A stretch of DNA of 64,000 bases from Streptomyces humi (GTDB lineage Bacteria > Actinomycetota > Actinomycetes > Streptomycetales > Streptomycetaceae), in contig NZ_LBMU02000013.1 in assembly GCF_001005085.2 (NCBI RefSeq), positions 62,001-126,000 of the forward strand. The letters run 5' to 3'. The notes under the pieces are model-generated. The model searched no databases, was not told the DNA's origin, and was given only the letters and a program-made list of their open reading frames with translations. Below are positions 43,685-52,334 of the stretch, piece after piece (position 1 is the first letter of the stretch; each line of letters begins with the position of its first letter). Position numbers and translations under genes: made by a program.

Positions 43685-44572
43685 CTACTCCTCCAGCGTC
43701 AGCGCCTTCCGCAGCTGGACCAGCGTCCGGGACAGCAGCCGGGACACGTGCATCTGGGAGATGCCGAGTTCCTCGCCGATCTCCGACTGGGTCAGGCCCG
43801 CCACGAAGCGCAGCGAGAGGATCCTGCGGTCCCTGGAGGGGAGTTCGGCGATCAGCGGCTTGAGGGACTCGATGTACTCGACGCCCTCCAGGCCGTGGTC
43901 CTCGTAACCGATCCGGTCCGCCAGCGCGCCCTCGGAGTCGTCCTCGTCGGGCTGTGCGTCCAGGGAGGAGGCGGTGTACGCGTTGGAGGCCGTCATGCCC
44001 TCGACCACCTCGTCCTTCGAGATGCCGAGGCGTTCCGCGAGTTCCGCGACCGTGGGGGAGCGGTCCAGCTTCTGCGCCAGCTCGTCACCCGCCTTGGCGA
44101 GGTCCAGCCGGAGTTCCTGGAGGCGGCGCGGGACCCGTACCGACCACGACGTGTCGCGGAAGAAACGCTTGATCTCGCCGATGATGGTAGGCATCGCGAA
44201 AGTGGGGAACTCGACGCCGCGAGAGAGTTCGAAGCGGTCGATCGCCTTGATCAGGCCGATCGTGCCGACCTGGATGATGTCCTCCATGGGTTCGCTGCGG
44301 GAGCGGAACCGGGAGGCGGCGAACTTGACCAGCGCGAGGTTCAGTTCGACGAGCGTGTTGCGTACGTACGAGTACTCGTGGGTGCCTTCCTCCAGCGACT
44401 CCAGCCGCTCGAAGAGGGTCTTGGACAGGGCTCGCGCGTCGACCGCGTCGACCTCGTCGTACGGGGGGATCTCGGGAAGTTCCGCGATCAGTCCCTCGAT
44501 GGCATCCAGTTGTTCCGGTGGGGGTGTCGACGTCGCCGTCCGGGTATGCGATGCGTCGAGCCGGGGTGACAT
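43685..44572 (-). CDS. sigI: SigB/SigF-type alternative sigma factor
   Basis: 295 residues. Region 2 (~80-150: NLALVKFAASRFRSRSEPMEDIIQVGTIGLIKAIDRF), region 3 (~150-215: FPTFAMPTIIGEIKRFFRDTSWSVRVPRRLQEL) and region 4 (~245-290: LPSRDRRILSLRFVAGLTQSEIGEELGISQMHVSRLLSRTL) are complete. The divergent STAS and histidine-kinase-like genes form a partner-switching module. I recall this set in S. coelicolor as SigI with ArsI and PrsI, linked to osmotic stress. GGAGG 5 bases before ATG 44572 fixes the start. Confidence 0.9.
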   Translation of the reverse strand: MSPRLDASHTRTATSTPPPEQLDAIEGLIAELPEIPPYDEVDAVDARALSKTLFERLESLEEGTHEYSYVRNTLVELNLALVKFAASRFRSRSEPMEDIIQVGTIGLIKAIDRFELSRGVEFPTFAMPTIIGEIKRFFRDTSWSVRVPRRLQELRLDLAKAGDELAQKLDRSPTVAELAERLGISKDEVVEGMTASNAYTASSLDAQPDEDDSEGALADRIGYEDHGLEGVEYIESLKPLIAELPSRDRRILSLRFVAGLTQSEIGEELGISQMHVSRLLSRTLVQLRKALTLEE

Positions 44573-44875
44573 GGTGTCCTCCATCGTTCTCGGCATAAGG
44601 CTGCCGAAGCCGTGCGTGCACTGCGGTGTGCGGCGCCTCCAAAGCCGGCCGTGTCGGTTACGTGTCCGTACTAGGCCTACCCGCTCCGTCGAGCCGATCG
44701 CAAGTCCGTTCTATTACCATTTGTCCAGTTAGGAGAGGTTGTTCGGGTGTCGGAGTCCGTGGAGAAGGCGTAATGTTCGAGGGCGTCGCCGAGCCGTTCG
44801 GCGGACATCGGCGAGCATCGTCAGACATCGGTCAGACGGGGCAAAAGCGGTCACGACCTCGGGAGAGAGACGGCA
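44573..44875. other. Divergent promoter region between sigI and arsI
   Basis: 303 bases with no gene. An AT-rich patch (ttctattaccatttgtccagttagg, ~44709-44733) is the most promoter-like part. On the leftward strand GCGGGTAGG (~44690) gives a GGGTA-type -10, as used by SigB-class factors, but the matching -35 is weak. Confidence 0.4.
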
Positions 44876-45262
44876 ATGGACCACGGGACGGTCGGCAGCG
44901 CACAGTCGGGCCGGCTTCTGGTGGAGGTACGGGAAGAGGGCTCCAGCGCCGTGGTGACTCCGGCGGGTGAGCTCGATCACCACACCGCCGATCTGTTGCG
45001 CGAGCCACTCGACGACCTCCTCGACAAAGGGTTCTCACGCCTTGTCGTCGACTGCTCACGCCTCGAGTTCTGCGACTCCACCGGGCTCAACGTGCTGCTC
45101 GGCACCAGGCTGCGCGCCGAGGCCGCCGGCGGCGGGGTGCACCTCGCCGCGATGCAGCCGGTCGTCGCCAGGGTGTTCGAGATCACCGGGGCCGAGGCGG
45201 TGTTCACCGTCCACGACTCCGTGGCGGCGGCTCTGGCCGGCGAGACCGACGACGAAAGCTGA
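44876..45262 (+). CDS. arsI: STAS-domain anti-anti-sigma factor
   Basis: 128 residues with the SpoIIAA/RsbV fold: EEGSSAVVTPAGELDHHTADLLRE, then LVVDCSRLEFCDSTGLNVLLG, where Ser in DSTG is the phosphorylation site. Unphosphorylated, it should capture the anti-sigma kinase encoded downstream, freeing SigI. The assignment to ArsI follows position and fold. Confidence 0.88.
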   Translation: MDHGTVGSAQSGRLLVEVREEGSSAVVTPAGELDHHTADLLREPLDDLLDKGFSRLVVDCSRLEFCDSTGLNVLLGTRLRAEAAGGGVHLAAMQPVVARVFEITGAEAVFTVHDSVAAALAGETDDES

Positions 45263-45443
45263 GCTCCGACCCGCCGTCCGGAACAGGGGGGTGTTCCCTC
45301 GGATCGGTCGGGCAGGAGTGATTCTGGATCTGCCGATGCCCGACCCGGCCAGGTTTGAGCGGATCGGACAGGCGCAGACGTACGAGACTGCAACAACGCG
45401 AATTTCGAATCGTGAACCGGTGAAACGGTGAGGTGAAGCGCTG

Positions 45444-45962
45444 ATGAGCACCACCCGGCCTTACCCGCCGGGCGACCGCGGCCCGGAGCCCAGCGGCGCT
45501 TCCGGGATGTCCGAGGCGGCGGCGTCCGACATGCCGCCCACCTCGTCGGGGGGTCGTCAGGTCCGCAGAGTGCGCCTGGAAGGTGAGAGCGGGGTGGTGC
45601 CGCTCGCCCGCGACTTCACCCGCCAGGCGCTGTACGCGTGGGGGTGGCTACCGGCCGCCACCGCCGACCGCAGGGCCGCCGCGGAGGACGTGCTGCTCGT
45701 GGTGTCCGAGCTGGTCACCAACGCGTGTCTGCATGCCGAGGGGCCCGACGAGCTCTTCCTGGCCTGCGACAACAAGGTGATCCGGGTGGAGGTGTCGGAC
45801 CGGGGCAACGGCCAGCCGGCGCCACGGACCCCGCACCGGGCCGGACGGCCGGGCGGGCACGGGATGTTCATCGTGCAGCGGCTCTGTCTGGACTGGGGGG
45901 TCGTCCGGACGCCGGGAGCGGCCGGCAAGACCGTCTGGGCCGAACTCGGGGCGCCCGCGTAA
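45444..45962 (+). CDS. prsI: Anti-sigma serine kinase of the HATPase_c family
   Basis: 172 residues. A flexible N-terminal ~40 residues (Ser/Ala/Pro-rich) is followed by an RsbW-like ATPase: N box VLLVVSELVTNACLHA (~88), G1 VSDRGNG (~118) and G2 GGHGMFIVQRLCLDWG (~140). It would bind SigI, and phosphorylate ArsI on its DSTG serine. The gene follows arsI after ~180 bases. Its start has a weak ribosome site (gaggtgaag). Confidence 0.88.
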   Translation: MSTTRPYPPGDRGPEPSGASGMSEAAASDMPPTSSGGRQVRRVRLEGESGVVPLARDFTRQALYAWGWLPAATADRRAAAEDVLLVVSELVTNACLHAEGPDELFLACDNKVIRVEVSDRGNGQPAPRTPHRAGRPGGHGMFIVQRLCLDWGVVRTPGAAGKTVWAELGAPA

Positions 45963-45971
45963 CAACTCGGG

Positions 45972-46042
45972 GCGCCCGCGCGACACGGCACGGCGGCGCC
46001 CGCGCGATACGGCACGGCGGCGCCCGCGCGATACGGCACGGG
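45972..46042. repeat. 24-base tandem repeat after prsI
   Basis: Three units of ggcgcccgcgcgayacggcacggc (45972-45995, 45996-46019, 46020-46042) begin just past the prsI stop. The first bases match the last prsI codons (ggggcgcccgcg), suggesting the repeat grew out of the gene end. Confidence 0.8.
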
Positions 46043-46142
46043 GCGCTCACACTTCCGCCACGCCCTTTCTCTTCCCTCCTCATGAGCCCCGGCGTACCTT
46101 GACGGCCCATCTGATACGCCGTCAGGAATGAGGTGGACCGTC

Positions 46143-46856
46143 GTGCCGTCCCCCAAACGAACCGCCGCGCTCGCGTCCGCCGTCGCGCTGGCCGGCTCGG
46201 CGGTACTGCTCGCCGCCCCGGCTGCGCACGCCACCGTCGTCGACGTCAACTACGCGTGCAAGACGCCGATCGGCGACAAGAGCGCCGTTTCCCCCATCGA
46301 CATCAAGGGCGTCAAGAGCGGCAGCGGCTACAGGATCACGATGTCCTGGCAGAAGGGCGTCTCCTCCAGCCCCGTCGAACTCGGCAAGGGCGCGATGAGC
46401 CCGAGCGCCACCATCAAGCTGGGCGGTGCCGACAGCGGGACCATGAACGTGACCGGCTCTCCCAACCAGGCCGCGATCCCCGCCAACACGCCCATCAAGA
46501 TCAATGACCTGAGCGGCACCTACACGCCGGAGAAGTCCGGCAAGGTGACCTTCACGCCGGGCACGCTCACCATCAAGGCGCTCGGTACGACGACGACGTG
46601 CAACCCCACCAACAGCCCCGGGCCCGCCCTGACCCTGGACGTGACGGCGTCGGGTGGCGGTTCGACCGGTTCGGGTTCGTCGGGTTCCGGCTCGTCGTCG
46701 TCCGGCGGTACCGGCACCGACTCCGGAGGGACCCTCCCGAAGACCGGACCCGAGGACTCCTTCGTCGCGCTCGGCACCCTCGGCGGCACCGTGCTGCTCG
46801 CGGGCGCGGCCGGCACCCTCTGGCTGACCCGGCGGAACCAGACCGCACGCCGCTGA
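46143..46856 (+). CDS. Secreted LPKTG cell-wall-anchored protein
   Basis: 237 residues from GTG 46143, supported by GAGGTGG six bases before (an in-frame ATG at 46128 has no spaced ribosome site). Signal peptide (ALASAVALAGSAVLLAAPAAHA) is followed by a beta-rich domain (~30-165) beginning YACKTPIGDK. A Ser/Gly linker, the sortase motif LPKTGPE, a C-terminal membrane helix (VALGTLGGTVLLAGAAGTLWL) and a basic tail complete it. A homologous domain recurs in the protein at 48951. First gene of a four-gene surface operon. Confidence 0.9.
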   Translation: MPSPKRTAALASAVALAGSAVLLAAPAAHATVVDVNYACKTPIGDKSAVSPIDIKGVKSGSGYRITMSWQKGVSSSPVELGKGAMSPSATIKLGGADSGTMNVTGSPNQAAIPANTPIKINDLSGTYTPEKSGKVTFTPGTLTIKALGTTTTCNPTNSPGPALTLDVTASGGGSTGSGSSGSGSSSSGGTGTDSGGTLPKTGPEDSFVALGTLGGTVLLAGAAGTLWLTRRNQTARR

Positions 46857-46885
46857 CCCGACGGGTCCGACCGCTGGAGCCGCCC

Positions 46886-47887
46886 ATGCCGCCCGCGAAG
46901 TCAGCCGGCCCCGCCCGGCCGCCCCGGTCCACCGGTTCGCCCCGGTCCACCGGATCACCCCGGTCCACCGGATCGCCCCGGTCCACCGGGACGGCCCGGC
47001 TCGCGCCGCCCGTCAGGCCCTGGCCCCCGGTCCGGTCCGCGCCGCCCGTCCGGTCCGCCGTCCGGGGGCTCGGGCTCGCCGCCCTCGTCCTGGTCGCCGC
47101 CGCCCCGCACGCGCTGGCCGCCGAGGGCTGGTCGGTGGTGCCCTCGGGCGGTGGCCGGCCGGCCTTCTACGCCGAGGGCGCCCCGGGAACCGTCCTCCAG
47201 GACACCGTGTCGGTGACCAACCCCGGCGGACGCCCCGTGACGGTACGGCTGACGGGCACCGGCCTCCCCGTCACCCTCGCCGAGCCGAGCGTCCGCGTGC
47301 CCGCCCGCACGCGCGCCGACGTCCCCTTCACGGTGACCGTCCCGGTGGGCGCCGCCCCGGGCGACCGCACCGGCACCCTCGTCGCGAGGGACGCCGACGG
47401 CCGCACCGGCACCGTCCGCATCCGGCTGCGCGTCGGAGGACCCGCCCTGACCGCCCTGACCGTCGAACACCTCGCCGTCCACGGCGACCGCATCACCTAC
47501 GAACTGGTCAACCGCGGTACGACCGTGCTCGTACCGAAGGTCGCGGTGCACGCCGACGGAGTCCTCGGCCGGGTTCTCGTGGACCGTGCGCCGCGCACCC
47601 TCCCGGTCCGCCTCGCCCCCGGCACCCGCACCGGGCTGAGCGAGCCCTGGCCCGGCCGGCCCGCCCTGGACGCCGTCGACGTCCGGCTGACGGCGACCGC
47701 GGCGGGCGGTGCGCACGCCACGGCGAACACCCGGGCCCGCTTCGTGCCCTGGGGCGCGGTGGCGGGCACCGCGGGCGCGCTGACGGCGGCGGCCGCCTTG
47801 ACCGTCGTACGACGGCGCGGGCGCCGCGTCGGCCCGGCGGCCGAACCCCTGCCCATGACGGACGAGTTGACGGGAGCGGCGAGGTGA
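46886..47887 (+). CDS. DUF916-like (WxL-peptidoglycan-binding type) membrane protein
   Basis: 333 residues. A basic N-terminal segment contains four RSTGSP repeats. A signal/anchor (GLGLAALVLVAAAPHALA, ~55-75) is followed by an Ig-like domain resembling DUF916 (WSVVPSGGGRPAFYAEGAPGTVLQDTVSVTNPGGRPVTVRL, ~80-175). A second beta domain, then a C-terminal helix (VAGTAGALTAAAALTVV) and basic tail end it. In Firmicutes such proteins accompany WxL surface proteins. Here it sits between two sortase substrates, starting 29 bases after the first. Confidence 0.78.
   Translation: MPPAKSAGPARPPRSTGSPRSTGSPRSTGSPRSTGTARLAPPVRPWPPVRSAPPVRSAVRGLGLAALVLVAAAPHALAAEGWSVVPSGGGRPAFYAEGAPGTVLQDTVSVTNPGGRPVTVRLTGTGLPVTLAEPSVRVPARTRADVPFTVTVPVGAAPGDRTGTLVARDADGRTGTVRIRLRVGGPALTALTVEHLAVHGDRITYELVNRGTTVLVPKVAVHADGVLGRVLVDRAPRTLPVRLAPGTRTGLSEPWPGRPALDAVDVRLTATAAGGAHATANTRARFVPWGAVAGTAGALTAAAALTVVRRRGRRVGPAAEPLPMTDELTGAAR
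46912..46980 (+). repeat. 15-base in-frame tandem repeat
   Basis: Four copies of ccccggtccaccgga-type units encode the RSTGSP repeats in the N-terminal segment of the protein at 46886. Confidence 0.8.
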
Positions 47888-48954
47888 GGGCGCGAGCGTT
47901 CCTGGTACTGGCGGCGGTGATGGTGCTGCTCGGGACCCCGTCGGCGGCGACCGCGGCCGGCGGGCCGGCCGTCACGGTCTCCAAGTCCGAGGCCGGGACC
48001 GGTGGTTCGATCACCGTGAGCGGCACCGGCTGGCGGCCGCACACCCTGCTGATGCTGCTGATCTGCGGCCGGGCCACTCCCGCCCGGGGCGTGCTCGGCG
48101 GCACCAACTCCTGCGCCAACGCCGACGGACGGGCCGTCACCACCGACGCGGACGGCCGGTTCAGCAAGCGGCTCCCGGTCGCCGAACCGCCGGTGCCCTG
48201 CCCCTGCGTCGTCCACGCGGCCACCGTGACCGGCGCCGGCGCCGACGCGGACGCCGTCTTCCAGGTCGCCGGGCACGCCGTCCAGCCACTGCCCGCCGCG
48301 ACCACCGGCGGCCGCCTCTCGATGCTCACCGACACCCGTCTCGACGGCTCCTCCGGACTGCTGACCTGGTTCGGCGCACCCCCGTCCCGCACCCTCGTCT
48401 TCACCATCGGCAACGCCGGCACGACCACGCTCAAGGACCCCGTCTTCCAAGTGGGCACCGCACACGGCGTGTTCGCCCCCCAGTGGGACGAGCAGCAGTG
48501 GCGCGGCAGCCTCGCGCCCGGCGGGAAGGCGAAGATCGAACTGCCCGTCGAACTCTCCGCCGGGGCGCACGGCGACTACACCGTCTCCCTGAAATACGAC
48601 GGCAAGGTCCTCGCCGAACAGCCCTGGGGCGTCGGCCGCCCCTGGGGGGTGACCCTGTTCTGGCTGCTGCTCTGCGTGGTCGTACCCGCGGCCGTCTTCC
48701 GCGTCGGCATGGCCGTGGTGGACCGGGTGCGGCCGGCCCGCGGCCACCGGGGCACGCGCCGGCCGGCCCTCCGCGTCCCCCGTCTCCGCGCGCCCGCCTC
48801 CGGGCCCGCGCCCGCCACGACCTCGACCTCGACCTCGACCCTGCCGTGGTTCACCCCGGACGACGATCCGGGCACCGCGGCCGGCCGGCTCTCCGCACCG
48901 CACGACGACAGCCCGACGAGTCCCACGACTCCCACCACGAAAGGACCCACGTGA
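47884..48954 (+). CDS. Secreted Ig-like membrane-anchored protein of the surface operon
   Basis: 356 residues. Signal peptide (FLVLAAVMVLLGTPSAATA), an Ig-like domain with two cysteine pairs (LLICGRATPARG, SCANADG, PCPCVVHA), and a second beta domain with RTLVFTIGNAGTTTLKD (~165-255). One membrane helix (GVTLFWLLLCVVVPAAVFRVG, ~258-278) and a Thr/Ser/Pro tail follow. GTG start overlaps the previous stop (GTGA). No catalytic motif; probably a structural partner of the neighbouring proteins. Confidence 0.8.
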   Translation: MRARAFLVLAAVMVLLGTPSAATAAGGPAVTVSKSEAGTGGSITVSGTGWRPHTLLMLLICGRATPARGVLGGTNSCANADGRAVTTDADGRFSKRLPVAEPPVPCPCVVHAATVTGAGADADAVFQVAGHAVQPLPAATTGGRLSMLTDTRLDGSSGLLTWFGAPPSRTLVFTIGNAGTTTLKDPVFQVGTAHGVFAPQWDEQQWRGSLAPGGKAKIELPVELSAGAHGDYTVSLKYDGKVLAEQPWGVGRPWGVTLFWLLLCVVVPAAVFRVGMAVVDRVRPARGHRGTRRPALRVPRLRAPASGPAPATTSTSTSTLPWFTPDDDPGTAAGRLSAPHDDSPTSPTTPTTKGPT

Positions 48955-50276
48955 TCATGCGAAGGAGAGTGACACCGGTCAGAGCGGGTGCGGCGGCGGC
49001 CGCGCTGGTCCTCGGCGGGGCGGGCGTCCTGCTCGGCGCGGCCGCCGGCACCGCCCAGGCCGCCGAGGTGTCGTACGCCACCCACTGCGTACCGCCCGCC
49101 GGGGTCGCCGACCCGATCGACGGGACCACCAAGGTCGACATCACCGCGCCCGCCACCGCGAAGGTCGGCGACACGGTCGACATCACCTGGAAGTTCGTGC
49201 AGGCCGCGTCCAAGAACCCGGACATCATCGACCTGCCCGCCGACTCGGTCCAGCCGTCCGGCACCCTCAAGGCGGCCGGTGCCCAGAGCGCCGACGTCGC
49301 GATGCAGGGGCCGCGCAAGAACCCGGCGATCCCCAAGGGCGGCGACATGGTGCTGTCCGACATGACAGGCACCCTGAAACTGACGTCACCCGGCGAGGTG
49401 ACGCTCACCCCGGACACGTACACGGTCAACGCGTACGGCACGAACACCGTGTGCACACCGACGGGGACGGTGGCGAAGGCGGCGACGATCGAGGTGAGCG
49501 GGACCGGTTCGACGGGTTCGGCGAGCCCCACGGACACCACGTCCGCGTCCGCCTCGCCCTCCGGCTCGGCGAGCCCCTCCGACTCGGCGTCCGCGTCCGC
49601 GTCGGCGTCGTCATCGGCCTCCGCGTCCCCCTCCGACGGCACGGGCAGCGGCCAGACCGACTTCACGGGCAAGGAGGTCGAGATCCCCTACGCCTGCAAG
49701 ACGCCCATCGGCGACAAGAACGCGACCTCGCCGGTGCAGATCAACGCCAAGAAGAACGGCGGCGGTTTCGACCTCACCGTGCAGTTCAACGGGTCCGTGA
49801 TGGACAGCCCGGCCGACATCCCCGCGGACTCGGTGAAGCCGTCGATGGAGGTGGTCCTGGGCGGCGCCGACAAGGGCACGGTCCATGTGGAGGGCCCCAC
49901 CAACTCCTCCGCGATCAAGTCCGGCGACCCCATCGACATCCCGGACCTGACGGGCACGTACAAGCCGGGGGCGAGCGGGACGTCGACGCTGTCGCCGGGC
50001 GTCCTGACGGTCAAGGCCCTCGGTACGACGACCACGTGCACCCCGACGAAGACCGAGGTCTCGCTGACCCTGGACACCACGGAGCAGGCGAGCGGGGCGT
50101 CGGGCAGCACGACGACGTCGGGCGGCTCGTCGAGCGGTTCGAGCGGCAGCGGCGGCCTGGCGGAGACCGGCGACACCACCAACGGCGCACTGAAGGCGCT
50201 CGGCCTGGTGGCAGGAACGGCCATCCTGCTGGGCGGCGCCGTGTTCACCTTCATGCCTCGGAAGAGGACGAGGTGA
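48951..50276 (+). CDS. Two-domain LAETG cell-wall-anchored surface protein
   Basis: 441 residues. Signal peptide (AAAALVLGGAGVLLGAAAGTAQA), domain 1 (~37-185), a Ser/Ala/Pro linker, domain 2 (~230-365) starting YACKTPIGDKNATSP, which matches the protein at 46143. A Ser/Thr/Gly linker, LAETGDTT, a membrane helix and RKRTR complete it. LAxTG is the preferred motif of Streptomyces class E sortases that anchor chaplins. GTG 48951 overlaps the previous stop; ATG 48957 is also in frame. It closes the operon before a bidirectional terminator. Confidence 0.9.
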   Translation: MIMRRRVTPVRAGAAAAALVLGGAGVLLGAAAGTAQAAEVSYATHCVPPAGVADPIDGTTKVDITAPATAKVGDTVDITWKFVQAASKNPDIIDLPADSVQPSGTLKAAGAQSADVAMQGPRKNPAIPKGGDMVLSDMTGTLKLTSPGEVTLTPDTYTVNAYGTNTVCTPTGTVAKAATIEVSGTGSTGSASPTDTTSASASPSGSASPSDSASASASASSSASASPSDGTGSGQTDFTGKEVEIPYACKTPIGDKNATSPVQINAKKNGGGFDLTVQFNGSVMDSPADIPADSVKPSMEVVLGGADKGTVHVEGPTNSSAIKSGDPIDIPDLTGTYKPGASGTSTLSPGVLTVKALGTTTTCTPTKTEVSLTLDTTEQASGASGSTTTSGGSSSGSSGSGGLAETGDTTNGALKALGLVAGTAILLGGAVFTFMPRKRTR

Positions 50277-50297
50277 CGAACCGTCAGTCGATACACA

Positions 50298-50334
50298 GGA
50301 GGGCCACCCCATCCAGAAGATGCGGTGGCCCTCT
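50298..50334. terminator. Bidirectional terminator
   Basis: GAGGGCCACC (50299-50308) pairs with GGTGGCCCTC (50324-50333) around a 15-base loop, between the converging surface operon and the peptide transporter gene. Confidence 0.85.
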
Positions 50335-50346
50335 GCGAGAAGACGA

Positions 50347-51843
50347 TCAGTGAACGTCGCCCATGAGCTCGCGGACCTTCTTCCGGTACATCCACACGGC
50401 CGCACCGGCGACCACGGCGAGCACCGCCTGAAGCGCCACGATCCCCGTCTTGTTCAGGTCGACACCGGCGATGGACAGCAGCCCGGTGGTCGCGTCACCC
50501 GCGGTCACCGCGAGGAACCACACACCCATCATCTGGGACGCGTACTTCGCCGGAGCCATCTTCGTCGTCACGGACAGACCCACCGGCGACAGCATCAGCT
50601 CACCCACGGTCTGCACGAAGTAGATGCCCACCAGCCACATCGCCGCGGCCTTGTGACCACCGTCGGCGATCGACAGCGGCGCCAGGAACAGGAAGAACGA
50701 CGCACCGATCAGCACCAGACCACCGGCGAACTTCACGGCCGTGCTCGGCTCCTTGCCGCGCCGCGCCATCGCCAGCCACGCCCAGGCGAAGACCGGCGCG
50801 AACGCCATGATCATGACCGGGTTGACGGACTGGTACCAGGAGACCGGGAAGTTCCAGCCGAAGATCGTGTTCTTCGCGGAGGCGTCGGCGAACAGCGAGA
50901 CGGTCGAGCCGCCCTGGTCGTAGATCATCCAGAAGACGGCCGCGGCCACGAAGAACCAGATGTACGCGCTCATCTTGGACTGCTCGGCGCGGTCCAGGTC
51001 CTTGTCCCGCTTGATGCGGGCGATGACGACGACCGGGATCAGCAGACCGGCGATCGTGATCGGCACCAGCAGCCAGTTCAGCGTGTAGACGCCGGAGACA
51101 CCCACGACGACGTAGAAGACCGCGGCGACGGCGGCCCAGAAACCGGCCTTCGTCAGCGTCGCCTTCTTCTCCGCCGCGGACAGCGGGGTCGGGACGATGT
51201 CCGAACGCGAGCTCAGGTGGCGGGTGCCGAGCAGGAACTGGGCGAGACCCAGCGCCATGCCGACCGCGGCCAGCGCGAAGCCGAGGTGCCAGTTGTAGTT
51301 CTCGCCGACGGTGCCGATGATCAGCGGCGCGGCGAACGCACCCAGGTTGATGCCGATGTAGAAGAGCGTGAAGCCACCGTCACGGCGCGGGTCGTCCGGG
51401 CCCTCGTACAGGTGGCCGACCATCGTGGAGATGTTGGCCTTCAGCAGACCGGAGCCGATCGCCACCAGGCCGAGGCCCGCGAAGAACGTGCCGGAGCTGG
51501 GCAGCGCCAGCGTCAGGTGGCCGATCATGATGACCGTGCCCGCGACGGCGACCGTCTTGCGGGGACCGAGGACACGGTCGGCGAACCAGCCGCCCGGCAG
51601 GGCGAGCAGGTACACGAGCGACAGGTACACCGAGTAGATCGCCGTCGCCGTGGCCGCGCTCATGTGCAGGCCGCCGGGAGCGACCAGGTACAGCGGGAGC
51701 AGGGCCTTCATGCCGTAGTAGGAGAACCGCTCCCACATCTCGGTCATGAAGAGGGTGGCCAGTCCGCGGGGGTGGCCGAAGAAGGTCTTCTCGGAACCGG
51801 GGGTGCCCGGTCGGACCGAGTCCTTCGTCAGGCTGGACGCCAT
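50347..51843 (-). CDS. POT-family proton-coupled oligopeptide transporter
   Basis: 498 residues, about 14 membrane helices. Family marks: FFGHPRGLATLFMTEMWERFSYYGMKALL (first helix with the ExxERFxYY motif, ~30-58), DRVLGPRKTV, KANISTMVGHLYE and the DxG-containing DGGFTLFYIGINLGAFAAPL. It imports di- and tripeptides with protons. ATG 51843 has AAGGA upstream. Alone on its strand. Confidence 0.94.
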   Translation of the reverse strand: MASSLTKDSVRPGTPGSEKTFFGHPRGLATLFMTEMWERFSYYGMKALLPLYLVAPGGLHMSAATATAIYSVYLSLVYLLALPGGWFADRVLGPRKTVAVAGTVIMIGHLTLALPSSGTFFAGLGLVAIGSGLLKANISTMVGHLYEGPDDPRRDGGFTLFYIGINLGAFAAPLIIGTVGENYNWHLGFALAAVGMALGLAQFLLGTRHLSSRSDIVPTPLSAAEKKATLTKAGFWAAVAAVFYVVVGVSGVYTLNWLLVPITIAGLLIPVVVIARIKRDKDLDRAEQSKMSAYIWFFVAAAVFWMIYDQGGSTVSLFADASAKNTIFGWNFPVSWYQSVNPVMIMAFAPVFAWAWLAMARRGKEPSTAVKFAGGLVLIGASFFLFLAPLSIADGGHKAAAMWLVGIYFVQTVGELMLSPVGLSVTTKMAPAKYASQMMGVWFLAVTAGDATTGLLSIAGVDLNKTGIVALQAVLAVVAGAAVWMYRKKVRELMGDVH

Positions 51844-52334
51844 GGTCGTTCCTTGCTGGTCGGAGCGCGCGGTGGGGCTCTGCGCACCCGTGGGGGGATC
51901 GGCCGGCACCGGCGGGTCTGCCCGTCCACCCCACGCCCAGGGGGAGTCCGCTCCGGGTCGCGGGGCGGCGGACGGCGACCACCGGGATCCACGCCCCGCG
52001 ACGCCGTGTCGCGTCCGGGGCCCGGCCAGAGGTCATTCCTTTCGAGGCTGACGGAGGTCAGCCCGCACACAAAAGAGACCTTCAGGGCGAGATGCCCACC
52101 AAAGGTCCCCGGGTGTACTACAGGCGTTCACGTCACTGTACGTCAGGACACTGCCGGATATGGAAGGACTTGAGACACGGATCACAGGTGTCGAGGGAAC
52201 CTCAGGACCGGTTTCGAAGGCCCCTTCTACGATCGCACCCCTCGCCCACAGGTTCGTACCACTGTGCCCCAAGGTAAGAATCCCTCGTGCCGATCACACT
52301 CCTGTACTGCGCGTGAGCGGACTACCATCACCTC
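51844..52334. other. Divergent gap between POT transporter and two-component genes
   Basis: 491 bases without a supported gene. It must carry both promoters. I see no strong palindrome; a short acgtcactgtacgt near 52130 is the only repeat-like hint. Confidence 0.4.

Noticed and set aside
45972..46042. 24-base repeats considered as CRISPR or attachment site
   Set aside because: Only three contiguous units, no spacers, no integrase.
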